A DNA stretch of 5,231 nt from Deltaproteobacteria bacterium (GTDB taxonomy: Bacteria > Desulfobacterota > Desulfuromonadia > Desulfuromonadales > BM103). Below are positions 1-5,231 of the stretch, in pieces. Made by a program: the position numbers and the translations under genes. Position 1 is the first letter of the stretch; every line of letters begins with the position of its first letter. Below the pieces are notes generated by a model. It had not been told where the DNA came from and ran no database searches. It worked only from the letters and a program-made list of their open reading frames with translations. The DNA is taken from positions 1-5,231 of the forward strand of contig JAFDBW010000050.1 of the NCBI GenBank assembly GCA_019313105.1. The letters are read 5' to 3'.

Positions 1-1327
1 TGCCGAGCCGTTCACGCTGTGCCTCGTCCTTGGCCAGAGCCCAGGGTGCCGAGTCATCGATGTACTTGTTTGCGGCGCTGACCAGCTCCCAGATCGACTG
101 CAGGGCCTTGTTGAAGGCGAGAGCTTCCATCTGCTCATCGACGACGCCGGTTTGCTGGATAAATTTTTCTTTCAGAGAAGTGTCGATATCGTATTCTTTT
201 AAAGGAGTTGGCAAGACACCTTTAAAGTACTTGTTGAGCATTGCCGTGGAGCGGCTGACCAGGTTGCCGAGGTCATTGGCAAGGTCCGAGTTGATGCGGT
301 GTATCAGTGCACTGTGGGAGAAGTCGCCGTCCAGGCCGAAGGGGACTTCACGCAACAGAAAGTAACGGATCGCATCGACGCCATACTTGTCGATCAGCAT
401 ATTCGGCTCGACAACGTTCGCCAGGCTTTTACTCATTTTCTGGCCCTCAACAGTCCACCAGCCGTGGGCAAAAACCTTTTCCGGCAGCGGAATACCGGCG
501 GCCATCAGGAAGGTTGGCCAGTAAACAGTATGGAAGCGCAGGATGTCCTTGCCGATAACGTGCACGTCGCAAGGCCAGAATTTACCGAAATCACCTCCTC
601 GATTCGGGTAGCCAAGAGCGCTGATGTAGTTGGTCAGGGCGTCAAACCAGACATAGATGACATGTTTCTCGTTATTCGGGACAGGAATTCCCCAGGAGAA
701 GGTTGTGCGAGAAATGGAGAGATCGCGCAGCCCATCACGGACGAAGCTGAGAATCTCGTTGCGCCGTGTCTTTGGCTGTATGAAGTCAGGGTTGGCGTCG
801 ATATGTGCGAGCAACTGGTCCTGATACTTACTCATCCGGAAGAAGTAGGACTCTTCCTTCAGCTTGTCGGTTGGACGCCCGCAATCAGGGCAGTTACCGT
901 CAAGCAGCTGTGTTTCGGTCCAGAATGTTTCGCAGGGGGTGCAGTACCAGTCTTCATATTCACCGAGGTAAATGTCGCCCTTGGCTTCAATGACCCGGAA
1001 AATCTCCTGGACCGCCAGTTTGTGGCGCTCCTGGGAGGTCCGGATGAAGTCGGTGTGCGAAATGTTCAATTTGTCCCATAACGACTGAAAGCGTTTGACG
1101 ACCCGGTCAGCCAGCTCCAACGGGGTCTCGCCCTTGGCATGTGCAGCTTTTTCGACCTTCTGCCCATGTTCGTCGGTGCCGGTAAGGAAGCTGACTTCAA
1201 AGCCGCGCGCACGTTTGTATCGCGCCATGACATCACATGCCAGCGTCGTGTAGGCATGACCGATATGCGGTACGTCATTGACGTAGTAAATCGGGGTCGT
1301 CAGGTAATAATGCTTTGCATCCGACAT
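1..1327 (-). CDS. metG: Methionyl-tRNA synthetase, N-terminal 442 residues (partial)
   Basis: Class I aminoacyl-tRNA synthetase that charges tRNA-Met with methionine in the cytoplasm, using ATP. The reading frame is unbroken from the ATG at 1327 to the window edge, so the C-terminus is missing. Seen directly: the HIGH motif at residues 21-24 in the Rossmann fold; a zinc knuckle in the connective domain with C129-x2-C132 and C146-x2-C149; VWFDA at 226-230 in the active-site region; KMSKS at 297-301; and the start of the helical anticodon-binding domain, with NDLGNLVSR around N355 and PW at W429. By family analogy, N355 and W429 probably match the anticodon-reading Asn and Trp of the E. coli enzyme. 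Only one CxxC pair set is present. The start lies 5 bases after the ricT stop, with AGGAG-like AGGGAG at 1343-1338 inside the ricT end, so translation is probably coupled. Whether a C-terminal tRNA-binding domain follows cannot be seen. Confidence 0.97.
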   Translation of the reverse strand, partial: MSDAKHYYLTTPIYYVNDVPHIGHAYTTLACDVMARYKRARGFEVSFLTGTDEHGQKVEKAAHAKGETPLELADRVVKRFQSLWDKLNISHTDFIRTSQERHKLAVQEIFRVIEAKGDIYLGEYEDWYCTPCETFWTETQLLDGNCPDCGRPTDKLKEESYFFRMSKYQDQLLAHIDANPDFIQPKTRRNEILSFVRDGLRDLSISRTTFSWGIPVPNNEKHVIYVWFDALTNYISALGYPNRGGDFGKFWPCDVHVIGKDILRFHTVYWPTFLMAAGIPLPEKVFAHGWWTVEGQKMSKSLANVVEPNMLIDKYGVDAIRYFLLREVPFGLDGDFSHSALIHRINSDLANDLGNLVSRSTAMLNKYFKGVLPTPLKEYDIDTSLKEKFIQQTGVVDEQMEALAFNKALQSIWELVSAANKYIDDSAPWALAKDEAQRERLG

Positions 1328-1332
1328 GAGTG

Positions 1333-2400
1333 TTATTCTCCCTGCTTGCTCGGGCCTGGTTTGCGGCCACCACGGGGTCTGCGCCTGCCGCGTCGGCGGG
1401 GTTTTTTCTGACTCTTGCCTTCACCAGCAGTCTGCTGACCGGGCGGGCTCTTTTCTTGCCCCGGCTTGTCTGGCTGTGCGACGTTTCTCTCAGGTGATTT
1501 CTGGCTTCTGTCTGTCTCTTTGCGAGGTTCCTGCTTGCGTCGGGTTAGGCGGCTGGTGTGGGTCTCACCGGCCGGTTGCTCCTCGGTCGCCGGTTGCTCT
1601 GCCTGTCCGCTCTGCAGCTCTTTCAAGGTTATGCAGCAGTTGTTGCCCTCCTGGTCGCGCAGGCTGATCTGCTGGCGCAGGATGTCGATTGATGTGACAA
1701 GATGTTCACGGTCCTGCCAGGAGACCTTCTTGCCGCATTTCGGCAGGCCTTTTTTAAGTGCACTGTAAGTTTCGAACTCGTAACCGAGACAGCAGAGCAG
1801 GCGCCCGCACTGGCCTGATATCTTGGTCGGATTGAGAGCCAGCCCCTGTTCCTTGGCCATCTTGACCGAAACCGGGTTGAACTGGGTGAGAAAGCTGCTG
1901 CAGCAGAGCTCCCTGCCGCAAATGCCGAGGCCGCCGACCAGTTTTGCCTCGTCACGAACACCAATCTGACGCATTTCAATCCTGGTGTGGAAATGATGCG
2001 CGAGGTCCTTGACGAGTTCGCGGAAATCGATACGGCCATCAGCAGTAAAGAAGAAGATAATTTTCGAGCCATCGAAGGCGTATTCAGCTCGTACCAGCTT
2101 CATGTCCAGCTGACGGGACTTGATCCGTTCATGGCAATACTTGTAGGCATCCGTTTCCCGGGCTGAATTGGTTTCCGCCAGGGCCAGATCCTCTTCCGTG
2201 GCCACACGAAGTATGCTTTTCAAGCCTTCCGGGGCGTCGCTCTCTTCTATTTCTCGAGGCGCGACAACCACGATCGCCATGGCGCGGCCGCGATCGGTTT
2301 CGACGACCACCTTGTCGCCCGCCTTGAGTTCAAGCGTCGTGGCGTCGAAGTCGTACTGGCGACCCGCCTGTTGAAATTTTAAAGGGACAATACGTATCAT
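1333..2400 (-). CDS. ricT: PSP1-domain protein RicT (YaaT-like) with a long basic tail
   Basis: Product of 355 residues. Residues 1 to about 265 are a PSP1/RicT core: a short beta-rich N-terminus (MIRIVPLKFQQAGRQYDF), then the PSP1 region with the cysteine-rich signatures GICGRELCC (C161, C166, C167) and GQCGRLLCCLGYEFE (C198, C203, C204), plus C222. In Bacillus subtilis RicT belongs to the Y-complex with RicA and RicF, carries Fe-S clusters and helps RNase Y process mRNA. That role is family knowledge; it is not shown here, and no ricA or ricF is in the window. Residues 266-355 are low in complexity, rich in Q/E/P/K/R, and end in an Arg/Gly-rich stretch (about 332-347), unlike the core and probably disordered. 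The ATG at 2400 is the only likely start, since TGA lies in frame seven codons upstream, but it has no visible Shine-Dalgarno sequence. It follows holB after 54 bases and precedes metG by 5. Confidence 0.92.
   Translation of the reverse strand: MIRIVPLKFQQAGRQYDFDATTLELKAGDKVVVETDRGRAMAIVVVAPREIEESDAPEGLKSILRVATEEDLALAETNSARETDAYKYCHERIKSRQLDMKLVRAEYAFDGSKIIFFFTADGRIDFRELVKDLAHHFHTRIEMRQIGVRDEAKLVGGLGICGRELCCSSFLTQFNPVSVKMAKEQGLALNPTKISGQCGRLLCCLGYEFETYSALKKGLPKCGKKVSWQDREHLVTSIDILRQQISLRDQEGNNCCITLKELQSGQAEQPATEEQPAGETHTSRLTRRKQEPRKETDRSQKSPERNVAQPDKPGQEKSPPGQQTAGEGKSQKKPRRRGRRRPRGGRKPGPSKQGE
1338..1343 (-). promoter_or_regulatory. Ribosome binding site of metG inside the ricT 3' end
   Basis: On the minus strand AGGGAG lies 10 bases before the metG ATG and is part of the last codons of ricT. 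It fixes the metG start at 1327 and suggests that ribosomes finishing ricT help metG initiation. Confidence 0.6.
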
Positions 2401-2404
2401 ATAG

Positions 2405-2452
2405 TCAATTTTGCTTAATCATGAGGGTGGCGAAAGCTGTCACCGGCGACAT
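2405..2452 (-). other. Possible 15-codon leader ORF between holB and ricT
   Basis: The holB-ricT gap is almost filled by a small open frame, ATG to TGA, encoding MSPVTAFATLMIKQN. It starts 2 bases after the holB stop and ends 4 bases before the ricT ATG. It could pass terminating ribosomes from holB to ricT, whose own start lacks a Shine-Dalgarno sequence. It has no clear ribosome site itself, and a frame this short can arise by chance, so it is recorded as a possibility only. Confidence 0.2.
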
Positions 2453-2454
2453 GG

Positions 2455-3423
2455 TTATGCTGCCAGCTTCAGCAACAGTACTTCCATCGCCAGTTGCCGG
2501 TTGACATTGCGGTCAAGTTGGCGACGAACTTCGATCAGGGCTTCAAGCTTGGCGAGAATTGACGCGATGTTTTCGCGGCCGGAAACCCTGTGGATTTTTT
2601 CCTTCAGATCAAGGTTGACGAGATGGTTATCGCCGCGCCCCTGAAGGATCATCATGACATCCCGGTAAAAAGCCTGAAAAATTTCCAGAATATCAGGCAG
2701 AACGGTTTTGTCAGCAGAGATCTGCTCGGCAAAATCCAGAATTGGCAAGATACTTCCTGGGGATAGCCCCGTCAAGGTTTTTAGCAGTTTCCGGCGCTTA
2801 TCCAGGTAAAGTTCACGGTCTTTGCCAAAGGCTTTTTTGAAGCTGCCTTCGGAAAGGGCCGCCAGAACGTGAGATTCCGTCGAGTCGATGCCGAGTTGTT
2901 TCTCGAGTTGTGCCTGAATCCTGCTGTTCGGGTGTCGTGTGAACGGCAACGGCTGGCAACGGGAGCGGATTGTTTCGAGCAGTCTATTCGGATGGGCGGT
3001 CAGTAGGATCAGCAGGGTATCGCCGCGTGGTTCCTCAAGTGTCTTGAGCAAGGCGTTGGCCGCACCAACAGTCATGCTGTCGGCCTCTTCGATCAGGCAT
3101 ATCTTGCGTGATGCCTCGAGAGGTTTGAGATGGAGGTCTTTCTGAAAAGACCTGACCTGCTCGATTTTGATCGAGTTGCCGTCCGGTTCGAGGAGGTGCA
3201 GGTCCGGATGGTTCTGGTGGTCTATCTTGCGGCAGGCCAGGCAGTTGCCGCAGCCGCGCTGTTCATGGCAGACGATCGCTCTGGCCAGGGCGAGGGCCAT
3301 AAGACGCTTGCCGACACCATCCGGACCCGAGAACAGGTAGGCGTGAGCAAGCCTGCCGCTCGCCAGAGATCTGCTGAGGATTTCTTTCTGTCGGTCATGG
3401 CCGAGAATCTGGTCGAAGGTCAT
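2455..3423 (-). CDS. holB: DNA polymerase III delta-prime subunit (clamp loader)
   Basis: Product of 322 residues, close to the usual length of bacterial delta-prime. It is the stator subunit of the clamp loader that puts the beta sliding clamp on primed DNA. Seen in order: N-terminal FDQILGHDRQKEIL typical of AAA+ clamp-loader subunits; a P-loop-like GPDGVGKR at 33-40, in which the usual Ser/Thr after Lys is Arg; a four-cysteine zinc module C52, C58, C61, C64; a Walker B-like ICLIEEAD at 108-115; ANALLKTLEEP at 122-132; and the SRC motif at 154-156, whose Arg is the trans-acting finger in the clamp-loader ring. The rest is the helical collar domain. The altered P-loop fits the non-ATPase role of delta-prime. 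The ATG overlaps the tmk stop as ATGA, and AGGAG at 3434-3430 lies 6 bases upstream, which fixes the start. A DnaX-like paralogue is less likely because the protein is short and sits next to tmk. Confidence 0.95.
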   Translation of the reverse strand: MTFDQILGHDRQKEILSRSLASGRLAHAYLFSGPDGVGKRLMALALARAIVCHEQRGCGNCLACRKIDHQNHPDLHLLEPDGNSIKIEQVRSFQKDLHLKPLEASRKICLIEEADSMTVGAANALLKTLEEPRGDTLLILLTAHPNRLLETIRSRCQPLPFTRHPNSRIQAQLEKQLGIDSTESHVLAALSEGSFKKAFGKDRELYLDKRRKLLKTLTGLSPGSILPILDFAEQISADKTVLPDILEIFQAFYRDVMMILQGRGDNHLVNLDLKEKIHRVSGRENIASILAKLEALIEVRRQLDRNVNRQLAMEVLLLKLAA

Positions 3424-4067
3424 GCTGATCTCCTGCTGGTCAGGAATTGATCGACAGCGGTGATGATGCGCTTGGCCACAGAATCTTCACCACCTAGGGC
3501 GTCGATGACCCGGAAACGCTCTTCGCGGGCTGCAAGGTCAAGGTAGCCCTGGCGGATCCGCCGGTGGAAATCGATCGATTCCAACTCGAAGCGGCCCTCT
3601 GATTCGAGATTTCCGCAGTGGTTGCGCGTTCTGGCACGATGCAGGCCCTCTTCGACCGGGTAATCGAGCAACACTGTCAGGTCCGGGACCAGCTCTTGGC
3701 TGGCAAACCGGTTGATCGACTCGATCTGGGCCATGTCCAGCCCGCGGCCTGCACCCTGGTAAACAGTTGTCGCGTCGGCGAAGCGGTCGCAGAGTACAAT
3801 CTTGCCCTGTTTCAAGGCCGGCCGTATGAATTCTGCAACATGTTGGGCACGGGCCGCGCTGTAGAGCAGCAGTTCAGTATGCGGCGCTATCGAGTCGTTG
3901 CCGGGGTCCAACAGCAGAGTTCGGATGACATCGGCTATCCTGCACCCTCCCGGTTCACGGGTTACGGCAACCTGGCGTCCCAAGCTCCGGAGGTGCTCCT
4001 GGAGGCGCAGCAGCTGAGTTGTTTTGCCGCTGCCCTCGATGCCTTCCAAAGTAATAAAAAATGGCAT
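3420..4067 (-). CDS. tmk: Thymidylate kinase (dTMP kinase)
   Basis: Product of 215 residues, normal for the family. It phosphorylates dTMP to dTDP with ATP, the step in dTTP synthesis shared by the de novo and salvage routes. Seen: P-loop GIEGSGKT at 9-16; REPGG at 37-41; the catalytic/substrate DRF motif at 94-96 followed by YQGAGRGLD at 103-111; LLDYP at 133-137; and an Arg-rich LID segment with R144, R146 and R148. With no Arg in the P-loop and basic residues in the LID, it looks like the E. coli-type (type II) enzyme; that subclass is an inference. The ATG at 4067 gives the typical N-terminus MPFFITLEG. No strong Shine-Dalgarno sequence is visible before it. It is the first gene of the minus-strand block, and its promoter probably lies in the divergent region upstream. 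Its TGA overlaps the holB ATG. Confidence 0.97.
   Translation of the reverse strand: MPFFITLEGIEGSGKTTQLLRLQEHLRSLGRQVAVTREPGGCRIADVIRTLLLDPGNDSIAPHTELLLYSAARAQHVAEFIRPALKQGKIVLCDRFADATTVYQGAGRGLDMAQIESINRFASQELVPDLTVLLDYPVEEGLHRARTRNHCGNLESEGRFELESIDFHRRIRQGYLDLAAREERFRVIDALGGEDSVAKRIITAVDQFLTSRRSA
3430..3434 (-). promoter_or_regulatory. Ribosome binding site of holB inside tmk
   Basis: AGGAG on the minus strand lies 6 bases before the holB ATG, within the last codons of tmk. With the ATGA overlap, this indicates translational coupling of tmk and holB. Confidence 0.7.
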
Positions 4068-4126
4068 AAATCAGTATCTTGGGTCGTTTGATTGATGGCC
4101 TCTCGGCACAGTTGAAATGAACAGTC

Positions 4127-4156
4127 ATACTATAATGAATTTGTGCTTGGGTGCAA
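4127..4156 (-). promoter_or_regulatory. Candidate promoter of the tmk-holB-ricT-metG block
   Basis: On the minus strand TTGCAC (4156-4151) is followed after 18 bases by TAGTAT (4132-4127), or after 16 bases by TATAGT (4134-4129). The -35 match is only moderate (TTG conserved); the -10 match is fair. Transcription would start near 4120 and leave a leader of about 50 bases before tmk. Its position at the head of the only gap upstream of tmk supports it. Confidence 0.4.
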
Positions 4157-4185
4157 TTGATATATATAGAAAGTTGGTGTAGTAT
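4157..4185 (+). promoter_or_regulatory. Candidate promoter of rnc and the radical SAM gene
   Basis: TTGATA (4157-4162, five of six consensus bases) is followed after 17 bases by TAGTAT (4180-4185). Transcription would start near 4192, leaving a leader of about 65-70 bases. A rival reading is TTGTGC (4141-4146) with TATAGA (4165-4170) at 18-base spacing in the same AT-rich stretch. Confidence 0.45.
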
Positions 4186-4196
4186 GACTGACTTTC

Positions 4197-4230
4197 AGCG
4201 CCACTGATTAATCTGTGTGAGAGTGACGCT
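4197..4230 (+). promoter_or_regulatory. Predicted hairpin in the rnc leader
   Basis: AGCGCCACT (4197-4205) can pair with AGTGACGCT (4222-4230) in 8 of 9 positions, with one C-A mismatch and a 16-base loop. It would lie in the first part of the rnc transcript if the promoter at 4157-4185 is correct. In E. coli RNase III cleaves a hairpin in its own leader and so limits its own synthesis; the same role here is an inference. No U-tract follows, so it is not an intrinsic terminator. Confidence 0.4.
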
Positions 4231-4259
4231 CCCGCGGCCGTCGAGAAAATAATCTGTTC

Positions 4260-4976
4260 ATGAAATCATCTGTCAGCATGGATAAAGATAACTGGCAAAA
4301 ACTTGAAAAGACCCTGGGCTATTCGTTCCGGGACAAGTCACTGCTGGTCAACGCCATGACCCATAGATCTTTTGCCAATGAATATCCTGACACGACATGC
4401 CCGGATAATGAGCGTCTCGAGTTCCTCGGCGATGCGGTGCTGGACCTGGTCGTCAGCGAGTACTTGATCGGTGCGCTGCCGGATGACGATGAGGGGAGCC
4501 TGACCCGGATCAGGGCCGATGTTGTCGCCATGCCAAGCCTTGCCGCGCTGGCGGGATCCCTCGGGATCGGCCGGGAGCTTCTGTTGGGTAAAGGTGAATC
4601 CGGCAGCGGCGGCCGGGAAAAGCCGAGCCTGCTTGCAGACGCTCTGGAAGCCTTGTTCGGTGCCGTGTTCGTCGATGGTGGCTACGAAGCGGCCAGATCC
4701 GTTGTCCTGCCACTGGTGACTCCGCTGCTGCAACAGGCTTCTGCTGATGAGGGGCAGGATCACAAAAGCCGTTTGCAGGAATTCCTGCAGGCGACCCGGA
4801 AGGAGTTGCCGGTCTACAGGATGATAGATGCATCAGGGCCCGACCATGACCGTGTTTACCGGGTCGAGGTGTTGATCGGGGACTGTGTGTATGGTGCTGG
4901 CCAGGGACGAACGAAAAAGAATGCCGAGCAGCTAGCCGCGCAAGCGACGTTAATACTCCTGGAGCAGGACTCATGA
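4260..4976 (+). CDS. rnc: Ribonuclease III
   Basis: Product of 238 residues, slightly longer than the E. coli enzyme. It is a homodimeric Mg-dependent endonuclease that cuts double-stranded RNA, including rRNA precursors and structured mRNAs. The nuclease domain carries the signature NERLEFLGDAVLDL, with catalytic acidic residues E51, E54 and D58, then LLADALEALFGAVF with D127 and E130, the last pair matching E. coli D114 and E117. A dsRNA-binding domain occupies about 167-235 (DHKSRLQEFLQ to the basic GRTKKNAEQLAAQ helix start). All key residues are present, so it should be active. The start is uncertain: the ATG at 4260 is the first in frame after TGA at 4224, but the ATG at 4278 (MDKDNWQKLE) would also give a normal N-terminus, and neither has a good Shine-Dalgarno sequence. 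It is transcribed away from tmk and overlaps the next gene by ATGA. Confidence 0.97.
   Translation: MKSSVSMDKDNWQKLEKTLGYSFRDKSLLVNAMTHRSFANEYPDTTCPDNERLEFLGDAVLDLVVSEYLIGALPDDDEGSLTRIRADVVAMPSLAALAGSLGIGRELLLGKGESGSGGREKPSLLADALEALFGAVFVDGGYEAARSVVLPLVTPLLQQASADEGQDHKSRLQEFLQATRKELPVYRMIDASGPDHDRVYRVEVLIGDCVYGAGQGRTKKNAEQLAAQATLILLEQDS
4961..4964 (+). promoter_or_regulatory. Ribosome binding site of the radical SAM gene inside rnc
   Basis: GGAG lies 8 bases before the ATG at 4973, within the last codons of rnc. Together with the ATGA overlap it fixes the start and points to coupled translation. Confidence 0.6.
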
Positions 4977-5231
4977 AAATTTACCCGGTTTTCATCCCCC
5001 ACGCAGGGTGTCCGCACCGCTGTCTTTTCTGTGCACAAAACAAGTCTACCAGCAAGGATGAAATTCCCGATGCTGATACGGTCGTCCGCCAGCTGGACGC
5101 CATGTTGCCGGTACATGGCCGTGGTCAAATTGCCTTTTACGGTGGCACATTCTCACTTTTGCCGATCAGGCAGCAGCAGCGTTTTTTGGATGCTGCCGGA
5201 CGCTTCGTTGCCTCCGGCAGGGTGTCCGGCA
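4973..5231 (+). CDS. Radical SAM protein, Elp3-like type, N-terminal 86 residues (partial)
   Basis: Only the N-terminus is in the window; the frame is open to the right edge. The opening FIPHAGCPHRCLFCAQNK contains C13-x3-C17-x2-C20, the 4Fe-4S-binding motif of radical SAM enzymes, with the aromatic residue before the last cysteine. IAFYGGTFSLLP follows at about 61-72, a GGT(F) motif of the SAM-binding strand-loop typical of Elp3-like and HemN-like radical SAM domains. It should bind a 4Fe-4S cluster and S-adenosylmethionine; the reaction and substrate cannot be told from this fragment. The start overlaps the rnc stop, so the two are probably co-translated. Uncharacterised radical SAM genes beside rnc (and often era) are, from memory, a feature of Geobacter-like genomes. 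An acetyltransferase domain as in true Elp3 would have to lie outside the window. Confidence 0.88.
   Translation, partial: MKIYPVFIPHAGCPHRCLFCAQNKSTSKDEIPDADTVVRQLDAMLPVHGRGQIAFYGGTFSLLPIRQQQRFLDAAGRFVASGRVSG

Larger units (their letters stand above)
4122..4190. repeat. Perfect 11-base inverted repeat in the divergent promoter region
   Basis: CAGTCATACTA at 4122-4132 and its exact reverse complement TAGTATGACTG at 4180-4190 are separated by 47 bases. Each arm covers the -10 and start region of one of the two candidate divergent promoters. The midpoint falls on CAATTG (4154-4159), where the two -35 TTG triplets abut. It may be twin promoter elements, a pair of operator half-sites, or both. 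The 47-base spacer makes a simple terminator hairpin unlikely. Confidence 0.7.
4068..4259. other. Divergent intergenic region between tmk and rnc
   Basis: This is the only gap over 60 bases in the window. It is AT-rich in the middle (about 4131-4172) and contains both candidate promoters, the 11-base inverted repeat and the rnc leader hairpin listed separately. I see no open frame of interest, no tRNA-like fold and no terminator in it. Confidence 0.85.

Noticed and set aside
299..1081. Plus-strand open frame of 260 codons opposite metG
   Set aside because: It lies entirely antisense to a clear MetRS with HIGH, zinc and KMSKS motifs, and its translation has no recognisable motif. A long antisense frame is expected from the codon bias of the real gene.
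1629..2072. Minus-strand frame of 147 codons within ricT in another phase
   Set aside because: It is a Ser/Ala/Arg-rich shadow of the ricT frame, which carries all the family motifs.
3618..4091. Plus-strand frame of 157 codons opposite tmk
   Set aside because: It is antisense to an intact thymidylate kinase and shows no domain features or ribosome site.
4112..4136. TTGAAA plus TATAAT as a plus-strand promoter
   Set aside because: The hexamers are only 13 bases apart, too short for sigma70. The perfect TATAAT is better explained as part of the AT-rich minus-strand -10 area, although a TATAAT with a poor -35 cannot be fully excluded.
4225..4242. GACG/CGTC short inverted pair around CCGCGG upstream of rnc as a terminator
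   Set aside because: The stem is only four base pairs, and the following sequence is A-rich on the coding strand rather than U-rich, so it is not a credible intrinsic terminator.
4338..4974. Two minus-strand frames (141 and 154 codons) opposite rnc
   Set aside because: They overlap each other and a complete RNase III on the other strand. Their translations are low in complexity, with no motif.

Overview
The window is a compact chromosomal housekeeping region of a Gram-negative bacterium. Its gene order and protein style best fit a Desulfuromonadales/Geobacter-type member of the former Deltaproteobacteria. That placement is an inference from remembered synteny (tmk-holB-ricT-metG on one strand, rnc followed by a radical SAM gene on the other), not from a database search. 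Coding density is high, gene junctions are short or overlapping, and no mobile element, CRISPR array, RNA gene or phage remnant is visible.

Minus-strand block (read from 4067 down to 1): tmk (thymidylate kinase), holB (DNA polymerase III delta-prime subunit), ricT (PSP1-domain RicT/YaaT-like protein) and metG (methionyl-tRNA synthetase, cut by the window edge after 442 residues). tmk and holB overlap by ATGA. A 54-base gap separates holB from ricT, and ricT and metG are 5 bases apart. This looks like one operon joining dTTP supply, clamp loading, an RNA-processing/Fe-S accessory protein and translation.

Intergenic region 4068-4259 (192 bases) is the only non-coding stretch of note. It holds two candidate sigma70-type promoters arranged back to back. 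Their -35 elements abut in the centre and their -10/start regions form a perfect 11-base inverted repeat (4122-4132 and 4180-4190). Downstream of the plus-strand promoter, a 9-base stem with one mismatch (4197-4205 with 4222-4230) could fold in the rnc leader.

Plus-strand block: rnc (RNase III, full length) and, overlapping it by ATGA, the first 86 residues of a radical SAM protein of the Elp3-like type, cut by the right edge of the window.

I see no clearly new system. The points most worth checking are the symmetric, possibly mutually exclusive divergent promoters, the possible RNase III autoregulatory hairpin, the long arginine-rich tail on RicT, and the rnc-coupled radical SAM gene.
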